Origin: DAOUBP01 sp964474695
GTDB lineage: Bacteria; Chloroflexota; Anaerolineae; CG2-30-64-16
Assembly: GCA_964474695.1 (NCBI GenBank)
Contig: CAYYTK010000005.1
Span: forward strand, 62,001 to 126,000
Length of the DNA stretch: 64,000 nucleotides
Direction of reading: 5' to 3'
The notes below the pieces were generated by a model. It ran no database searches. It worked only from the letters and a program-made list of their open reading frames with translations, and was not told where the DNA came from. Below, piece after piece: positions 52,921-61,702 of this stretch; within the stretch, counting starts at the first letter, position 1, and every line of letters starts with the position of its first letter. The translations under genes and the position numbers were made by a program.

Positions 52921-54392
52921 ACGCTTCTCGTTCTTAACACCGCCTGCGCGGCGTGGTAGCCGCACATGCCGTGGACGCCGCCGCCGGGCGGGGTGGAGGC
53001 CGAGCACAAGTAGATGCCTTCCGCGGGGGTGGCGTACGGGTTGCGGCTGAGCACCGGTCGGGCGAAGAACTGCGGCAAATCCTGCGCGCCGCCGATGATA
53101 TCGCCGCCGACGTAGTTCGGATTGTAGGCCTCGAAATCGGCCGGGGTCATGACGTGCCGCGCCAGGATGCGGGCCTTGAAGCCGGGCGCGAACCGCTCCA
53201 CCTGCGCCTCGATCCGCTCGATCATTTTGTCCGGCGACATGCCCGGGCCGTTGCCGGCGCCAGGCATGTGCAGGTTCGGCACATGGCAGTAGGCCCAGGC
53301 CGTATGTTTGCCTGCGGGCGCGCGGGTCGGATCGAAGAGGCTGGGCTGCGTCAGGATGATGTACGGCTGGTCCGGGTGCATTCCCTGCCAGGCCGCCCGC
53401 TCGGAGCGCGCCATTTCGGCCAGGGTGTTGCCTAGGTGCACGGTGCCCGCGCGGTGGCATGCGGTCGCACGCCAGGGGATCGGGCCATCAAGCGCCCAAT
53501 CGAGCTTGAACGCGGCCGGGCCGTGGCGATAGTTTGCCAGCTTGCGCCGGTACGCGTCCGGCAGCCGGCTGCCTGCGATGCGGAGGAGGTTGATCGGGCT
53601 GACATCCAGCAACAGGGCCCGGGCGGCCGGCAGCGCATCCAGGGAGGTCACCGGTTGGCCGGTCACGATCTCGCCGCCCAGGTCGCGCAGGTAGGCAGCC
53701 AGTGCGTCGGCGATAGCCTGCGAGCCGCCCTCGGCGATGGGCCAGCCCACCGCGTGCCCTGCCATGCCCAGCATCAGGCCGTAGGCCGCGCTGCCGGGTT
53801 GTTCCAGCGGCAAAATCGAGTGCGCAGCCATGCCGCCGAACAAGGCCCGGCCGCGCTCCCCCCGGAACCACAGCCGCGCCAACAGGGTCGCCGGCAGCAG
53901 CGCCTCGATCCCGAACCAGGCCAACGCCAGGGGATGGTGCGGCGGCAGCGGCAGTGGGCCGAGCAGATCCTCGGTCACTGCGGCCCAGCGGTGCACCAGC
54001 GGCCCCATCAACCGGCGGTACGCCCCCGCATCCGGGCCCAACCCGGCGGCCGTCGCCTCCACCGACCGCTCCAGCACGACCGCGGCGCCATCGTCCATTG
54101 GCTGGGCCAGCGGCGCGGGTGGCTCGATCCAGCGCAGTCCATAACGGTCCAACGGCAGAGCTCGGAAGAAAGGCGATGAGAGGGCCAGCGGATGCACCGC
54201 GGAGCAGATATCGTGGCGGAAGCCGGGCAGCGTCAGTTCGGCCGTGCGCGTCCCCCCCCCCACCGTGGCTGCCGCCTCGATCACCAACACCGAGCGGCCT
54301 GCGCGCGCCAACGTCACCGCGGCGGCCAGCCCGTTTGGTCCGGCGCCGATGATGATGGCGTCATAGGACTGAGATCGCGGGATGTTCTCCAT
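52917..54392 (-). CDS. Phytoene-desaturase-like FAD oxidoreductase
   Basis: A 491-residue FAD protein. The N-terminal dinucleotide motif DAIIIGAGPNGLAAAVTLAR (about 11-30) and the second part ALVIEA-like VLVIEAAATVGGGTRT identify the phytoene dehydrogenase/amine oxidase-type NAD(P)/FAD family. The C-terminal FAD motif is GIYLCSASTPPGGGVHGMCG (about 457-476). The closest style is the PYROXD2/CrtI-like group of unknown substrate; no carotenoid gene is nearby. The start at 54407 would overlap the upstream gene; the ATG at 54392 lies 4 nt after that stop and is used. It overlaps the ferric-reductase-like gene, so the two are likely one redox unit. Confidence 0.85.
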   Translation of the reverse strand: MENIPRSQSYDAIIIGAGPNGLAAAVTLARAGRSVLVIEAAATVGGGTRTAELTLPGFRHDICSAVHPLALSSPFFRALPLDRYGLRWIEPPAPLAQPMDDGAAVVLERSVEATAAGLGPDAGAYRRLMGPLVHRWAAVTEDLLGPLPLPPHHPLALAWFGIEALLPATLLARLWFRGERGRALFGGMAAHSILPLEQPGSAAYGLMLGMAGHAVGWPIAEGGSQAIADALAAYLRDLGGEIVTGQPVTSLDALPAARALLLDVSPINLLRIAGSRLPDAYRRKLANYRHGPAAFKLDWALDGPIPWRATACHRAGTVHLGNTLAEMARSERAAWQGMHPDQPYIILTQPSLFDPTRAPAGKHTAWAYCHVPNLHMPGAGNGPGMSPDKMIERIEAQVERFAPGFKARILARHVMTPADFEAYNPNYVGGDIIGGAQDLPQFFARPVLSRNPYATPAEGIYLCSASTPPGGGVHGMCGYHAAQAVLRTRSV

Positions 54393-54396
54393 TAGA

Positions 54397-55155
54397 TCAT
54401 CCCCCATCGCGCGGCCGGGATTTCCGTAGGATTCGTTTTACCCGCCGGGCCGGCGCAGTGAGGTGATACAGGATCGTCCTGATCTGTGCGTTGTGCCAGA
54501 CGTTGCCAACGCGGCGCCACTGCACGCGCCGGTCCAGCAGTTGCCGATCCACTTCCACCTGCCCCTTCACCCCGAAGTAGGCGGCCAGCTCCGTCAATAC
54601 ATGCACCCAAATGTAGTCCTGCAGCTTCGACCCCATCACCCGGAATGCCAGCTCGTAGATCGGGTCGCTGGCGCGCGCCAGTCCCTGCACCTGCGCCACG
54701 GTGACGCCGTCCTCGGTGTACGCGCTCAGGGTCACCCAGCCCGCCTCCGGGTGGCCTTCAGGCGTCATCAGGGTGAAAGACTCATCGTCGGCGTAGAGCA
54801 CGACGACACCTGTGGCGATGGGACCGCCCGGCGTCCAGGCGTTGATCAACACCACCTCGCCCGGCGCGATGCCGCGCGGTGAGGGATAAAAACGGTTATC
54901 CGCCGGTTTGAAGCTGGGCAGTTCGGCCTTCCACTCGGCGATCACCTCAGCCGGGGTGACCGACGCGCCCTCCAGGCGGATGCGGAAGGTCTTTTGCCAG
55001 AGCTGGCCGAACCCTTGCAGCGGCCCCACCGCGCGGCGGCCCGCCACGTTCAGGTTCAGCGCTTCCGGCGGCGCGTCGGGCGCCTTGAGCTCGTCGACGC
55101 GCTGCGCCCAGTAGGGGTGAGACGATTTAGGTTGTCCGGTGGTAGCCTCAGTCAC
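54397..55155 (-). CDS. DUF1990-like protein of the redox cluster
   Basis: A 252-residue soluble protein with GTG start and a strong AGGAGG ribosome site 6 nt upstream. The central part (about 95-180) has IAPGEVVLINAWTPGGPIAT, then SFTLMTPEGHPEAGW, then VQGLARASDPIYELAF, which fits the DUF1990 pattern with its conserved GHPE.G. No enzyme motif is known for this family. It is the second gene after the STAS gene and ends 4 nt before the FAD enzyme. The link to DUF1990 is by eye and moderate. Confidence 0.55.
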   Translation of the reverse strand: MTEATTGQPKSSHPYWAQRVDELKAPDAPPEALNLNVAGRRAVGPLQGFGQLWQKTFRIRLEGASVTPAEVIAEWKAELPSFKPADNRFYPSPRGIAPGEVVLINAWTPGGPIATGVVVLYADDESFTLMTPEGHPEAGWVTLSAYTEDGVTVAQVQGLARASDPIYELAFRVMGSKLQDYIWVHVLTELAAYFGVKGQVEVDRQLLDRRVQWRRVGNVWHNAQIRTILYHLTAPARRVKRILRKSRPRDGG

Positions 55156-55187
55156 AGCGCCTCCTCTCTTGATCTGACACGACTTCT

Positions 55188-55535
55188 CTACTGCGCCGCG
55201 GTCACCTGGGTCACATCACTGTAGACTGGGATGCCCTCATCTAGCCCCGTCGTGCGAAAGACGCGGCGGTAGTGGTCGTTTAACCCCGCCGCCACCAGCC
55301 GCCGCCCATCCCCGCGCACCTGCGCTTCCAGCTTGACCAGCAGTCCCATCCCCTTGTTGTTCATGTAGGTCAGATTGCTAAGGTCCAGGATAATCGTCCG
55401 CGCGGCCAGGCCAATTGCCTCAGCGTAGGCTGCGGTCAGTTGCGGTTCGGCCAGGCGGGTCAGTTCTCCGTTGATCTCTAACGCCGCGACTTTATCTGTC
55501 ACGCGACGGACAGTGATTGCCAGCTTGGGTTCCAT
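55188..55535 (-). CDS. STAS-domain (anti-anti-sigma-like) protein
   Basis: A 115-residue single STAS domain. The pattern ALEINGELTR, then TIILDLSNLTYMNNKGMGLL (about 47-66), then RLVAAGLNDHYRRVFRTTGL and IPVYSDV is that of SpoIIAA/RsbV-type proteins. In those the loop usually reads DSSGL with a Ser that is phosphorylated; here it is NNKGM, so the phospho-Ser is absent. It may be constitutively active or signal without a kinase. No anti-sigma kinase or sigma gene is beside it. It starts the redox cluster, 32 bp before the DUF1990-like gene. Confidence 0.8.
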   Translation of the reverse strand: MEPKLAITVRRVTDKVAALEINGELTRLAEPQLTAAYAEAIGLAARTIILDLSNLTYMNNKGMGLLVKLEAQVRGDGRRLVAAGLNDHYRRVFRTTGLDEGIPVYSDVTQVTAAQ

Positions 55536-55667
55536 CGGGTGCTCCCTATCATGCGCTCTGCAGCACCACGTTCATGTTGGACAACTTCGTCCGTAGTCAG
55601 ATGATGCCAGTGTTTACCGATTGATGTTTGCATACGATCTACTTGCTCCCCAATCACGATCTGTAAG

Positions 55668-56483
55668 CTACGCCCGATTTGCCTGGCGCCTCAAAGTCAA
55701 ACAGGTGCAGAGTACGTCGATCAGTCCCACCTGGGCCACGCGCGCGGCCAGGGGGTAGCCTCCCGATGGCTCCTGCGCGGCCGTGCACAGGCTGACATCA
55801 GCGAGGCGGGCGATCGGCGAAGCCGGATGATTGGTGAGCGCGATGGTCGTGGCCCCGGCCTGCCTGGCGGTCTCCAGCACACGGAGCACATCCGGTGCGG
55901 CGCCCGAATGGGAGATGCCGACCGCCACATCAGCCGGGGTCAGCACGGCCGCGGATAGCGTTTGCAACTCGGCATCGGCGTAGGACTGTGATCGTATGCC
56001 CGCGCGCATCAGCTTGTATTGCAAATCGAGCGCCGCCACCGCGCTGCCGCCGGAGCCGTAGATGTCGACCCGTCGCGCCGCCAGCAGCGCCTCGGCCGCG
56101 CGCGCCAGCGCTGCCAGGTCCAGGATGCGCAGCGTGTCTTCCAGCGACTTTGTGTCGTCCATGATCGCCTTGTGCGCGGCCAGGGCCAACGCATCGCCGG
56201 CTACTTCGGCCTCATAGACGGCCGCGTTCCTGGGCGTGAGTTCCTCGGCCAGGCGGATCTTGAAGTCCTGGTACCCCTCGGTCCGGACCCGGCGGCAGAA
56301 GCGAAAGATCGTCGTGTCGCCGACGCCGCAGCGTTCAGCAAGATCGGTCATCGCCAGGTGGATGACCTCGTACGGGTGATCGAGAACATATTGGCCAACT
56401 TTCTGCTCCTGCTCGTTGAGCGCGGGGAACAGGCCGCGGATGGTGAGCAGCAGGTTGGGTGTGGGCAGAGCATCGCCGGGCAT
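55668..56483 (-). CDS. RpiR/MurR-family transcription regulator
   Basis: A 271-residue repressor or activator. The N-terminal helix-turn-helix domain (about 10-80) has the RpiR pattern: FPALNEQEQKVGQYVLDHPY, then MTDLAERCGVGDTTIFRFCR. The C-terminal SIS domain (about 125-255) binds sugar phosphates in this family: VDIYGSGGSAVAA, then VGISHSGAAPDVLRVLETAR, then TIALTNHPASPIA. The family usually controls sugar catabolism genes next to it; none of clear type lies here. A 19-bp palindrome at its own transcription start suggests autoregulation. The ribosome site AGGAGA precedes the ATG by 8 nt. Confidence 0.9.
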   Translation of the reverse strand: MPGDALPTPNLLLTIRGLFPALNEQEQKVGQYVLDHPYEVIHLAMTDLAERCGVGDTTIFRFCRRVRTEGYQDFKIRLAEELTPRNAAVYEAEVAGDALALAAHKAIMDDTKSLEDTLRILDLAALARAAEALLAARRVDIYGSGGSAVAALDLQYKLMRAGIRSQSYADAELQTLSAAVLTPADVAVGISHSGAAPDVLRVLETARQAGATTIALTNHPASPIARLADVSLCTAAQEPSGGYPLAARVAQVGLIDVLCTCLTLRRQANRA

Positions 56484-56506
56484 GGAAGCTTCTCCTGAAT
56501 CTACCG

Positions 56507-56525
56507 TCTTGACAGGCTGTCAAGA
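56507..56525 (-). promoter_or_regulatory. 19-bp palindromic operator at the rpiR-like start site
   Basis: TCTTGACAG-G-CTGTCAAGA: 9-bp perfect arms around one base. It begins just after the -10 box and covers +1 to about +20, where a bound repressor would block transcription. Sugar-phosphate sensors of this family commonly bind such palindromes at their own promoters. Confidence 0.6.
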
Positions 56526-56532
56526 TGATAGT

Positions 56533-56561
56533 ATTCTAGTAAAGAATCCATCTTTTGTCAA
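56533..56561 (-). promoter_or_regulatory. Promoter of the RpiR-family gene
   Basis: On the minus strand the perfect -35 TTGACA (56561-56556), a 17-bp spacer and -10 TAGAAT (56538-56533). The predicted start is near 56526. A second palindrome, ATTCATT-A-AATGAAT (56561-56575), sits against the upstream edge of the -35 box. The rest of the space up to 56702 shows nothing clear. Confidence 0.7.
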
Positions 56562-56702
56562 TTCATTAAATGAATGATGCTTCCGTTTTGCTGATCGATT
56601 GGGCGGCGTGCCGGTGCGCCGTGCTCGATGCTTGGGATGCTGTGGGGGTGTCCGGCGTGACGTCGTTGCCGGAAGTGATAACCACAATCAGCGGGGGAGT
56701 GT

Positions 56703-57032
56703 ATGACAGTTCGCAGTCGGGTTGATGCGCCGCACGAGGTGTGCGCGCTGTGTGCGCGCCTGCGCGACCAGGAATATGCGTTTCAGAAGTATGGTCGGGA
56801 GGAAGATAATACTTATCTCCCGGCCGCGGCCAACAGTCTGATCGTAGTGCTGGACATGCAGCCTTACGGCAGCCGTAAGCTGCAGCTTCAGCAGTGTCCC
56901 GGGTGCGGCACCTATTATCTGTACAGGACTGACTACGAGTACCTGGTCAATGGCAGCGAAGACGAGGAGTTCCTGACCCGCTTGACCTCGGAACAGGCAG
57001 CCGAGCACCTCGGTCGCCCGGCGTCCGAGTGA
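56703..57032 (+). CDS. Small Cys-rich (zinc-ribbon-like) hypothetical protein
   Basis: A 109-residue soluble protein with a GGGGGAG ribosome site. It has two Cys pairs: CALC (about 14-17) and CPGCG (about 65-68), spaced as in zinc-ribbon proteins, with a beta-like stretch between them (NSLIVVLDMQPYGSRKLQLQ) and an acidic C-terminal helix. No family recognised. It diverges from the RpiR-family gene and ends at a strong hairpin. The frame is a clean single ORF on the strand opposite its neighbours, and its conserved-looking Cys pairs suggest that it is real. Confidence 0.6.
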   Translation: MTVRSRVDAPHEVCALCARLRDQEYAFQKYGREEDNTYLPAAANSLIVVLDMQPYGSRKLQLQQCPGCGTYYLYRTDYEYLVNGSEDEEFLTRLTSEQAAEHLGRPASE

Positions 57033-57066
57033 CGGCGTTTGGGCGACCACTTCACGCCTGCCGCAA

Positions 57067-57098
57067 GTCGGGCCGGCGACGATTGCCGCCGGCCCGAC
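57067..57098. terminator. Bidirectional hairpin between convergent genes
   Basis: GTCGGGCCGGCG (57067-57078) and CGCCGGCCCGAC (57087-57098) form a 12-bp perfect stem with an 8-nt loop, between the small Cys-rich gene and the 1,312-aa gene, 6 nt from the latter's stop. No U-run on either side. Confidence 0.7.
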
Positions 57099-57104
57099 CC
57101 GCGA

Positions 57105-60100
57105 TCAGGATCCGCTCCTCAGTATCAACGGAAGGAAGATCTGGCTCTCGATCATAAACGGCTCGCTTGTCTCGGCGTAACCGGTGTTGACGCCGTCGGT
57201 CGCAGTAACACGCAGCAGGTAGGATCCGCTTGCCAGAGCGCCGGCCGGCACGTCGTATGCAGTCGAGGTTAGGTTGTTGGCGATGGGCAGCCAGGTCTGG
57301 CCGTCATCCGGGCTGAGCGCAAGGTGGTACGTCAGCGCCGGTCCATCCGTGTCGGTAGCTGTCCAGCTCATGTGAACGACCTCGCCTGCGCCGAATGATC
57401 CGCCGTTCGGGCCGAGCAGCGTCACCTGCGGCGCCGCCAGGGTGACATCGCGGCCGGCGAGCAGTTGGGCGCCCAGCCACAGCTCGATCTTGCGCGTGCC
57501 GGGCTGCCAGGCGATGCGGTGAGAGAAGCCCACTTTGTGCCGCGGGCCGCCGTCCGGATCCGTCTGGTAAAAGAGCAGGTCGAAGCCCGTGGTCGCGAGA
57601 AGCGCGCCGCTGCCGTCCAGCAGTCGGATCTGGTAGGCGCCGGGCGCGCCGGGCGCCAGGTCAACGGTGGGGTCGGCGAGTGTCATGAATGGGTGCAGAG
57701 TCGCGATGCCCGCATCGGTGACCGTACCTCTTACCAGCAGCGCGGCCGGGTCGTCGGCAGTCGCTTGCGCGATCTGGAGTGGCACAGAATTGAAGAGCGG
57801 ATTGCTCAGCAGGTTGCGATAGCCGTCGGGGAAGGCAGTGCCATCTGCGTGTTGGATCGTGTTGTCCACGCGCATCCAGAAGTAGGGTGCAGACGCGCCC
57901 AATTTACTGTCCATGAAGTAGTTCAGGGTGCTGTCGGTGGGCAGCCACCGGTAGACCCAGAAACCCCGCGACGCCGGGTGGTAGATGCGGCTGTCCGGCG
58001 TCCGCCACAGCGTCCCACCCTGGGCCGTGCAGGATACCGCCGTGTCTAGGGCTTGCTTGCAGGCCGTCTCGGTGCCGATTGGTTCGCCCACGCACTGCGG
58101 GTCTTCGTCGGGATCTGCCCATTCGGAGCAACCGCAGTTGACCGAGCAGATCTTGGTGTAAGTTTGGGGGCAATCCACGACGCCCCCGTCCATTATGCAG
58201 TAGGGGAAGTCCTCACCGTTGAGCTTGTCGCCATCCTCCCAACAGCCGAAGACGCGCGTATCATTCATCTCGCAGTAATGCTCGTGCCAACCTCCTGCGA
58301 CATCCAGCGAATAGATATCACCCATCGGGGCTGTAACATGGTTGAATTCGTGCGCCAGGAGCTCCGAATTGCTGCCCGTTTCGGCTTCGACGAAAACCGC
58401 CTGGGTGCTGCCGCTGGCGCCGCCTCGGCCGCCGCACCCCACCGCCACCCCAAATCTAAACCCCTGCGCCTGCGCCATAGTCAGGATGTCGTTGAGGAAC
58501 GTTGAACGATCCCGGTAGCACGTGTCGCCGGTGCAGCTTGCGGGCGCCTGGTCCTCATCATCTTCCCATCTGACCAACGTCGGTGAGATGCTGTATCGGA
58601 CTTCGGCATCGGCGATGGGGAAGTTGCCCAACAGATACTGGAGTTGTGCCTGCGCGGCCGACGAGGTCGTCGTCGAGCTGGGGAAGGCTTCATTATCCGT
58701 CGGGTCCACACAGCGATAGAACAGGAAGCTCCAGGGCCGTGTGTTCTGCACCTGGTACGAAAACGTGCCGTTTGAGTTGTTGTTTTCGTTGGCTTCGGGG
58801 ATCATGGCGTTGGGATCCAACTCGACCCGGACGCTGGCCGGATCGGCGATCGGCCGCGGAACCCCGCGCACATCGGGCGCGCACCGCGCGCCGACGCAGC
58901 CGCAGTCAATTTGCCCGGCCGGGTTGGTCAGGGCGTCCCATGCCTGGGTTTCGCTGCCTGCCGGGAGGTAGGGAAGCATGACCTCGTGATCCCCCGCTTC
59001 AATCCGCACCGGTCCCCAGACCTCAGGGTATTGCCAGCCGTCAGGGACGGTGATCTCTTTGCCGTTTCCGCAGGCGGGCTTCATTCTCCATTCGTCTGCA
59101 GGCAGCACAAGCTTGAACTGCACCCCGACCGGGCCGGGGAAGCTATTGCGCACCTTGACCCGGAAGGCCGTGCCCTTGCCGCTGACGAGGGGGAAGGCGG
59201 GGCCGTCCTGGTCTACCGATTGCACCGGAGAGCTGTGCAGGACGCGCAGATCGCCCGTGGAGACGATGCTGAGCGCCAAGGGCGTCTCCACGACCTGTCC
59301 GCCGGCCGCGCCGGTCACCTTAACGTTAAGAGCTAGCTGGATGGGGAGGCTGCCCCGGCGAACGCGCAAGGTGAGAACCGAGGAGAAGGGCGCGGCGCCG
59401 CTGACCGGCGCGAAGTCGTATTCCACCCTTAGCGGCATATCCTGCATGGTGAGCGAGACCGTCTGCGGGGTTCCGCTCACGTGCGAGACGTTCACGTTAA
59501 CCCTTGCTTCCACAACATCCGGCCCGCCGTCGACCAGCAGCGGGGCCAGATCGAGCTGCACCGAAGCGGGCGTGATGGTGAGCGCGAAGACGCCGGGAGT
59601 CGTGGGCGTCTTGGTCGGCGTGATGGTCGGCGTGCGCGTCGGCGTGCGGGTGGGGGTGGGAGTCCACTCCAAATCGCTGCACCGGATGGTCAGCTTCGGC
59701 GGCTCGACCCAGTACTCGCGGCTGCCATACTGGTAGTAGAAGTCGTTGGAGACCGGCTCGAGGCCTAGGCCGTAGTTGGGGGTGAGGCCCGCACCCCATG
59801 ACTTGGCGATGCCGGTGACGTCGAACGACTGGCCGCTGTTTTCTACCGTCTGCACGCCCAGGTCTTGCGCCTTGCCCGGCTTGTCGGCCCAGCGGACCAG
59901 CGCCTCATCGAAGGCGCTGTTGAGCGTGAACAGGTTGACGGAAACGGTGCGGTTAAAGTCGGAGGACTCGAAGGCCCATAGGTTGAGGTATGCCGTGTTG
60001 ATGTACTGGCCGGCCGGGATCACGCCCTCCAGCGGGAAGTGCAGGAGGACTTGGGTGACGTCATCCCCGCTGTCTGCCAGCCGCAGCCGGCTCTCCGTGC

Positions 60101-61043
60101 CGTGGCGCACCGTCGGCTGCGCAGAATCCACCCAGGTATCTTTATCCGCGTAGACCCACACTTGACCGGGGCAACTACCCACCACGCCCGAGCGCGGCGT
60201 GGGCGTGTGGGTGGCGGTCGGCGTGCGGGTGGTTGTCGCGGTGCGGGTGGCGGTCGATGTGTGGGTGGGTGTCGCCGTACGGGTGGCGGTCGGCGTGGCT
60301 GTACGGGTAGCTGTTGAGGTCAGCGTGGCCGTGCGCGTCGGCGTGGCGGTGGGAGTGGCGGTTCCGGGCGGGGTGTAGTTGATCACCAGTCGCGGCCGAT
60401 AGGCCACCGCAGTTTCCCGGGAAAAGAAGGATGTGTACCAGGCCGTGCTGCCGTCCCCTTTGAGTGTCAGGCCGTTCCTGCTGGCCCCGTTTTCTACCCA
60501 CTGGCGGACCGCGGCGGTCACCCCGAGGTTGTTCCAGCCGTTGGCCGTGCTGATTGTGGATGGTCCATCGTCCGCCGCGTAGATAGCCGGCTTGTTGTTC
60601 CAGGTCACTCCGGCCTCGCTCCACAGGTTGTCCACTCCACCGACGTTGCGGTGCGGCCATACCTGGTAGACGCTTGCGGGCGCGGTCGCGGCACGGTTGA
60701 TCATGGTGTACATCTGCAGCGTGGCCGAGTTGATGGTCGAGCCCGCGGGGATGGACGTCAGATCGAACTGGATGATGATCCGGTAGTCGTAGCCGCTGGC
60801 GGTGCGACCGACCAGGAGGTCGGTCACGCTGCCGTAGTTCGCCGTTGGCGCGCCCGCGTACACGTAGGCGTCGGCCGTGGCGTAGAGGGTTTCGCTGGCC
60901 TGGGTGCTGTTGGCGGGCGCGGGTTCCGGTTGTGCGAACATCCGGCTGAAGGTTGCGAGCAGCAGGACCGGCAGGATGATGCCGAGCAGCCAGAGGATCG
61001 GCATGGCTGAGCGTCGGCTGGAGAGCGTGGGGCGAGCAGGCAT
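57105..61043 (-). CDS. Secreted modular protein with DNRLRE domains and an HEXXH metallopeptidase-like core
   Basis: A 1,312-residue protein. One N-terminal hydrophobic helix (about 10-35) serves as signal or anchor. Then a DNRLRE-type jelly-roll (about 50-225), a Thr/Pro/Arg repeat linker (228-290), a second DNRLRE domain (295-450), a second linker, Ig/CARDB-like beta domains (about 480-770), and a Cys-rich region with LLAHEFNHVTAP (HEXXH at 898-902), followed by MGDIYSLD and an E/H/C-rich segment. C-terminal Ig-like domains end with IFLPLILRSGS. The frame extends to 61202, but the ATG at 61043 has AAAAGGAG and a clean signal sequence. HEXXH is the zinc site of many metallopeptidases; the third ligand is not certain. 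Function in the envelope or in polymer breakdown is inferred. Confidence 0.8.
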   Translation of the reverse strand: MPARPTLSSRRSAMPILWLLGIILPVLLLATFSRMFAQPEPAPANSTQASETLYATADAYVYAGAPTANYGSVTDLLVGRTASGYDYRIIIQFDLTSIPAGSTINSATLQMYTMINRAATAPASVYQVWPHRNVGGVDNLWSEAGVTWNNKPAIYAADDGPSTISTANGWNNLGVTAAVRQWVENGASRNGLTLKGDGSTAWYTSFFSRETAVAYRPRLVINYTPPGTATPTATPTRTATLTSTATRTATPTATRTATPTHTSTATRTATTTRTPTATHTPTPRSGVVGSCPGQVWVYADKDTWVDSAQPTVRHGTESRLRLADSGDDVTQVLLHFPLEGVIPAGQYINTAYLNLWAFESSDFNRTVSVNLFTLNSAFDEALVRWADKPGKAQDLGVQTVENSGQSFDVTGIAKSWGAGLTPNYGLGLEPVSNDFYYQYGSREYWVEPPKLTIRCSDLEWTPTPTRTPTRTPTITPTKTPTTPGVFALTITPASVQLDLAPLLVDGGPDVVEARVNVNVSHVSGTPQTVSLTMQDMPLRVEYDFAPVSGAAPFSSVLTLRVRRGSLPIQLALNVKVTGAAGGQVVETPLALSIVSTGDLRVLHSSPVQSVDQDGPAFPLVSGKGTAFRVKVRNSFPGPVGVQFKLVLPADEWRMKPACGNGKEITVPDGWQYPEVWGPVRIEAGDHEVMLPYLPAGSETQAWDALTNPAGQIDCGCVGARCAPDVRGVPRPIADPASVRVELDPNAMIPEANENNNSNGTFSYQVQNTRPWSFLFYRCVDPTDNEAFPSSTTTSSAAQAQLQYLLGNFPIADAEVRYSISPTLVRWEDDEDQAPASCTGDTCYRDRSTFLNDILTMAQAQGFRFGVAVGCGGRGGASGSTQAVFVEAETGSNSELLAHEFNHVTAPMGDIYSLDVAGGWHEHYCEMNDTRVFGCWEDGDKLNGEDFPYCIMDGGVVDCPQTYTKICSVNCGCSEWADPDEDPQCVGEPIGTETACKQALDTAVSCTAQGGTLWRTPDSRIYHPASRGFWVYRWLPTDSTLNYFMDSKLGASAPYFWMRVDNTIQHADGTAFPDGYRNLLSNPLFNSVPLQIAQATADDPAALLVRGTVTDAGIATLHPFMTLADPTVDLAPGAPGAYQIRLLDGSGALLATTGFDLLFYQTDPDGGPRHKVGFSHRIAWQPGTRKIELWLGAQLLAGRDVTLAAPQVTLLGPNGGSFGAGEVVHMSWTATDTDGPALTYHLALSPDDGQTWLPIANNLTSTAYDVPAGALASGSYLLRVTATDGVNTGYAETSEPFMIESQIFLPLILRSGS
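60190..60365 (-). repeat. Thr/Ala/Arg/Pro tandem linker in the 1,312-aa protein
   Basis: About 58 residues of TATPT, TRTATP and similar units encoded by a drifting GTGGGCGT/GGCGGTCGG tandem pattern, joining the two DNRLRE domains. Confidence 0.7.
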
Positions 61044-61072
61044 GGTGTCGGCTCCTTTTGGGGTATTGGAAG

Positions 61073-61702
61073 TTACCCGCGCGTCATACCCAGTGAAACC
61101 GGGAAGCGCGCGGCTTCGCTGGTGATGATGAATAACATCCGGCGGTCTTCGACCGGCCGCAGCCGGCCGGTCCCCGGAATTGGCGCCAGGTTCACATCCC
61201 ACCAGCGGCTGATGAACCAGTCCAGCCGGAAGATCCGATCGGCGCGCCAGAAGTCCGGGTAGGGATCACGGATCCTGATGAGATTGTGGCGTCGATCGAC
61301 GCGCGTCGCGATGCTGTAGTGGCCGTAATCGTTTTCTGTGAAGTCCTCGTCGGCCTCGCTTTCCTCGAAGAAGCCCTGCCATTCCACCCCTGTCGCGCAG
61401 CGGTGGCCGCACACCAGTGCGGCCAGGTCGTCCGCGCTGGCGCGCGTTTTGTACCACAGGCATACCCCCTCGCGCAGCCAGGCGACCGCACGGGCGAGCT
61501 GATCCACGCGCGCGCCGACCTGGCTGATCGTCGCAGCCAGGTCGGCCAGATCGGTCAGGCGTTCCTGGGTGGCGATGACCCCGTGCTGCGCCAGCAGCAT
61601 CTGCAGCACCGCGGGGCCGCAGTGGTATTCGGAGATCTGGCAGACGCGCGGCAGCCCGGGCGGCTCACCGCAACGGGGCGGGGGCGTAGATTCGGCGAGC
61701 AT
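61073..61702 (-). CDS. C39-like cysteine peptidase-fold protein
   Basis: A 209-residue soluble protein. The N-terminal QISEYHCGPAVLQMLLAQHG has the Gln and Cys28 of C39/papain-like peptidases. The later DYGHYSIATRVDRRHNLIRI segment followed by RDP gives His128 and Asp146 at the expected spacing. The fold and the Cys-His-Asp triad are thus complete by eye. C39 enzymes cleave leader peptides at double-Gly sites, but stand-alone members act on other substrates. No signal peptide or ABC domain is present. The gene overlaps the ATP-grasp gene by 38 bp, so the two are translated together. Its stop is 29 bp before the start of the 1,312-aa gene. The substrate is unknown. Confidence 0.7.
   Translation of the reverse strand: MLAESTPPPRCGEPPGLPRVCQISEYHCGPAVLQMLLAQHGVIATQERLTDLADLAATISQVGARVDQLARAVAWLREGVCLWYKTRASADDLAALVCGHRCATGVEWQGFFEESEADEDFTENDYGHYSIATRVDRRHNLIRIRDPYPDFWRADRIFRLDWFISRWWDVNLAPIPGTGRLRPVEDRRMLFIITSEAARFPVSLGMTRG

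Noticed and set aside
61044..61202. N-terminal extension of the 1,312-aa protein by 53 codons
   Set aside because: It overlaps the C39-like gene and puts a polar stretch ahead of a clear signal sequence that has its own ribosome site.
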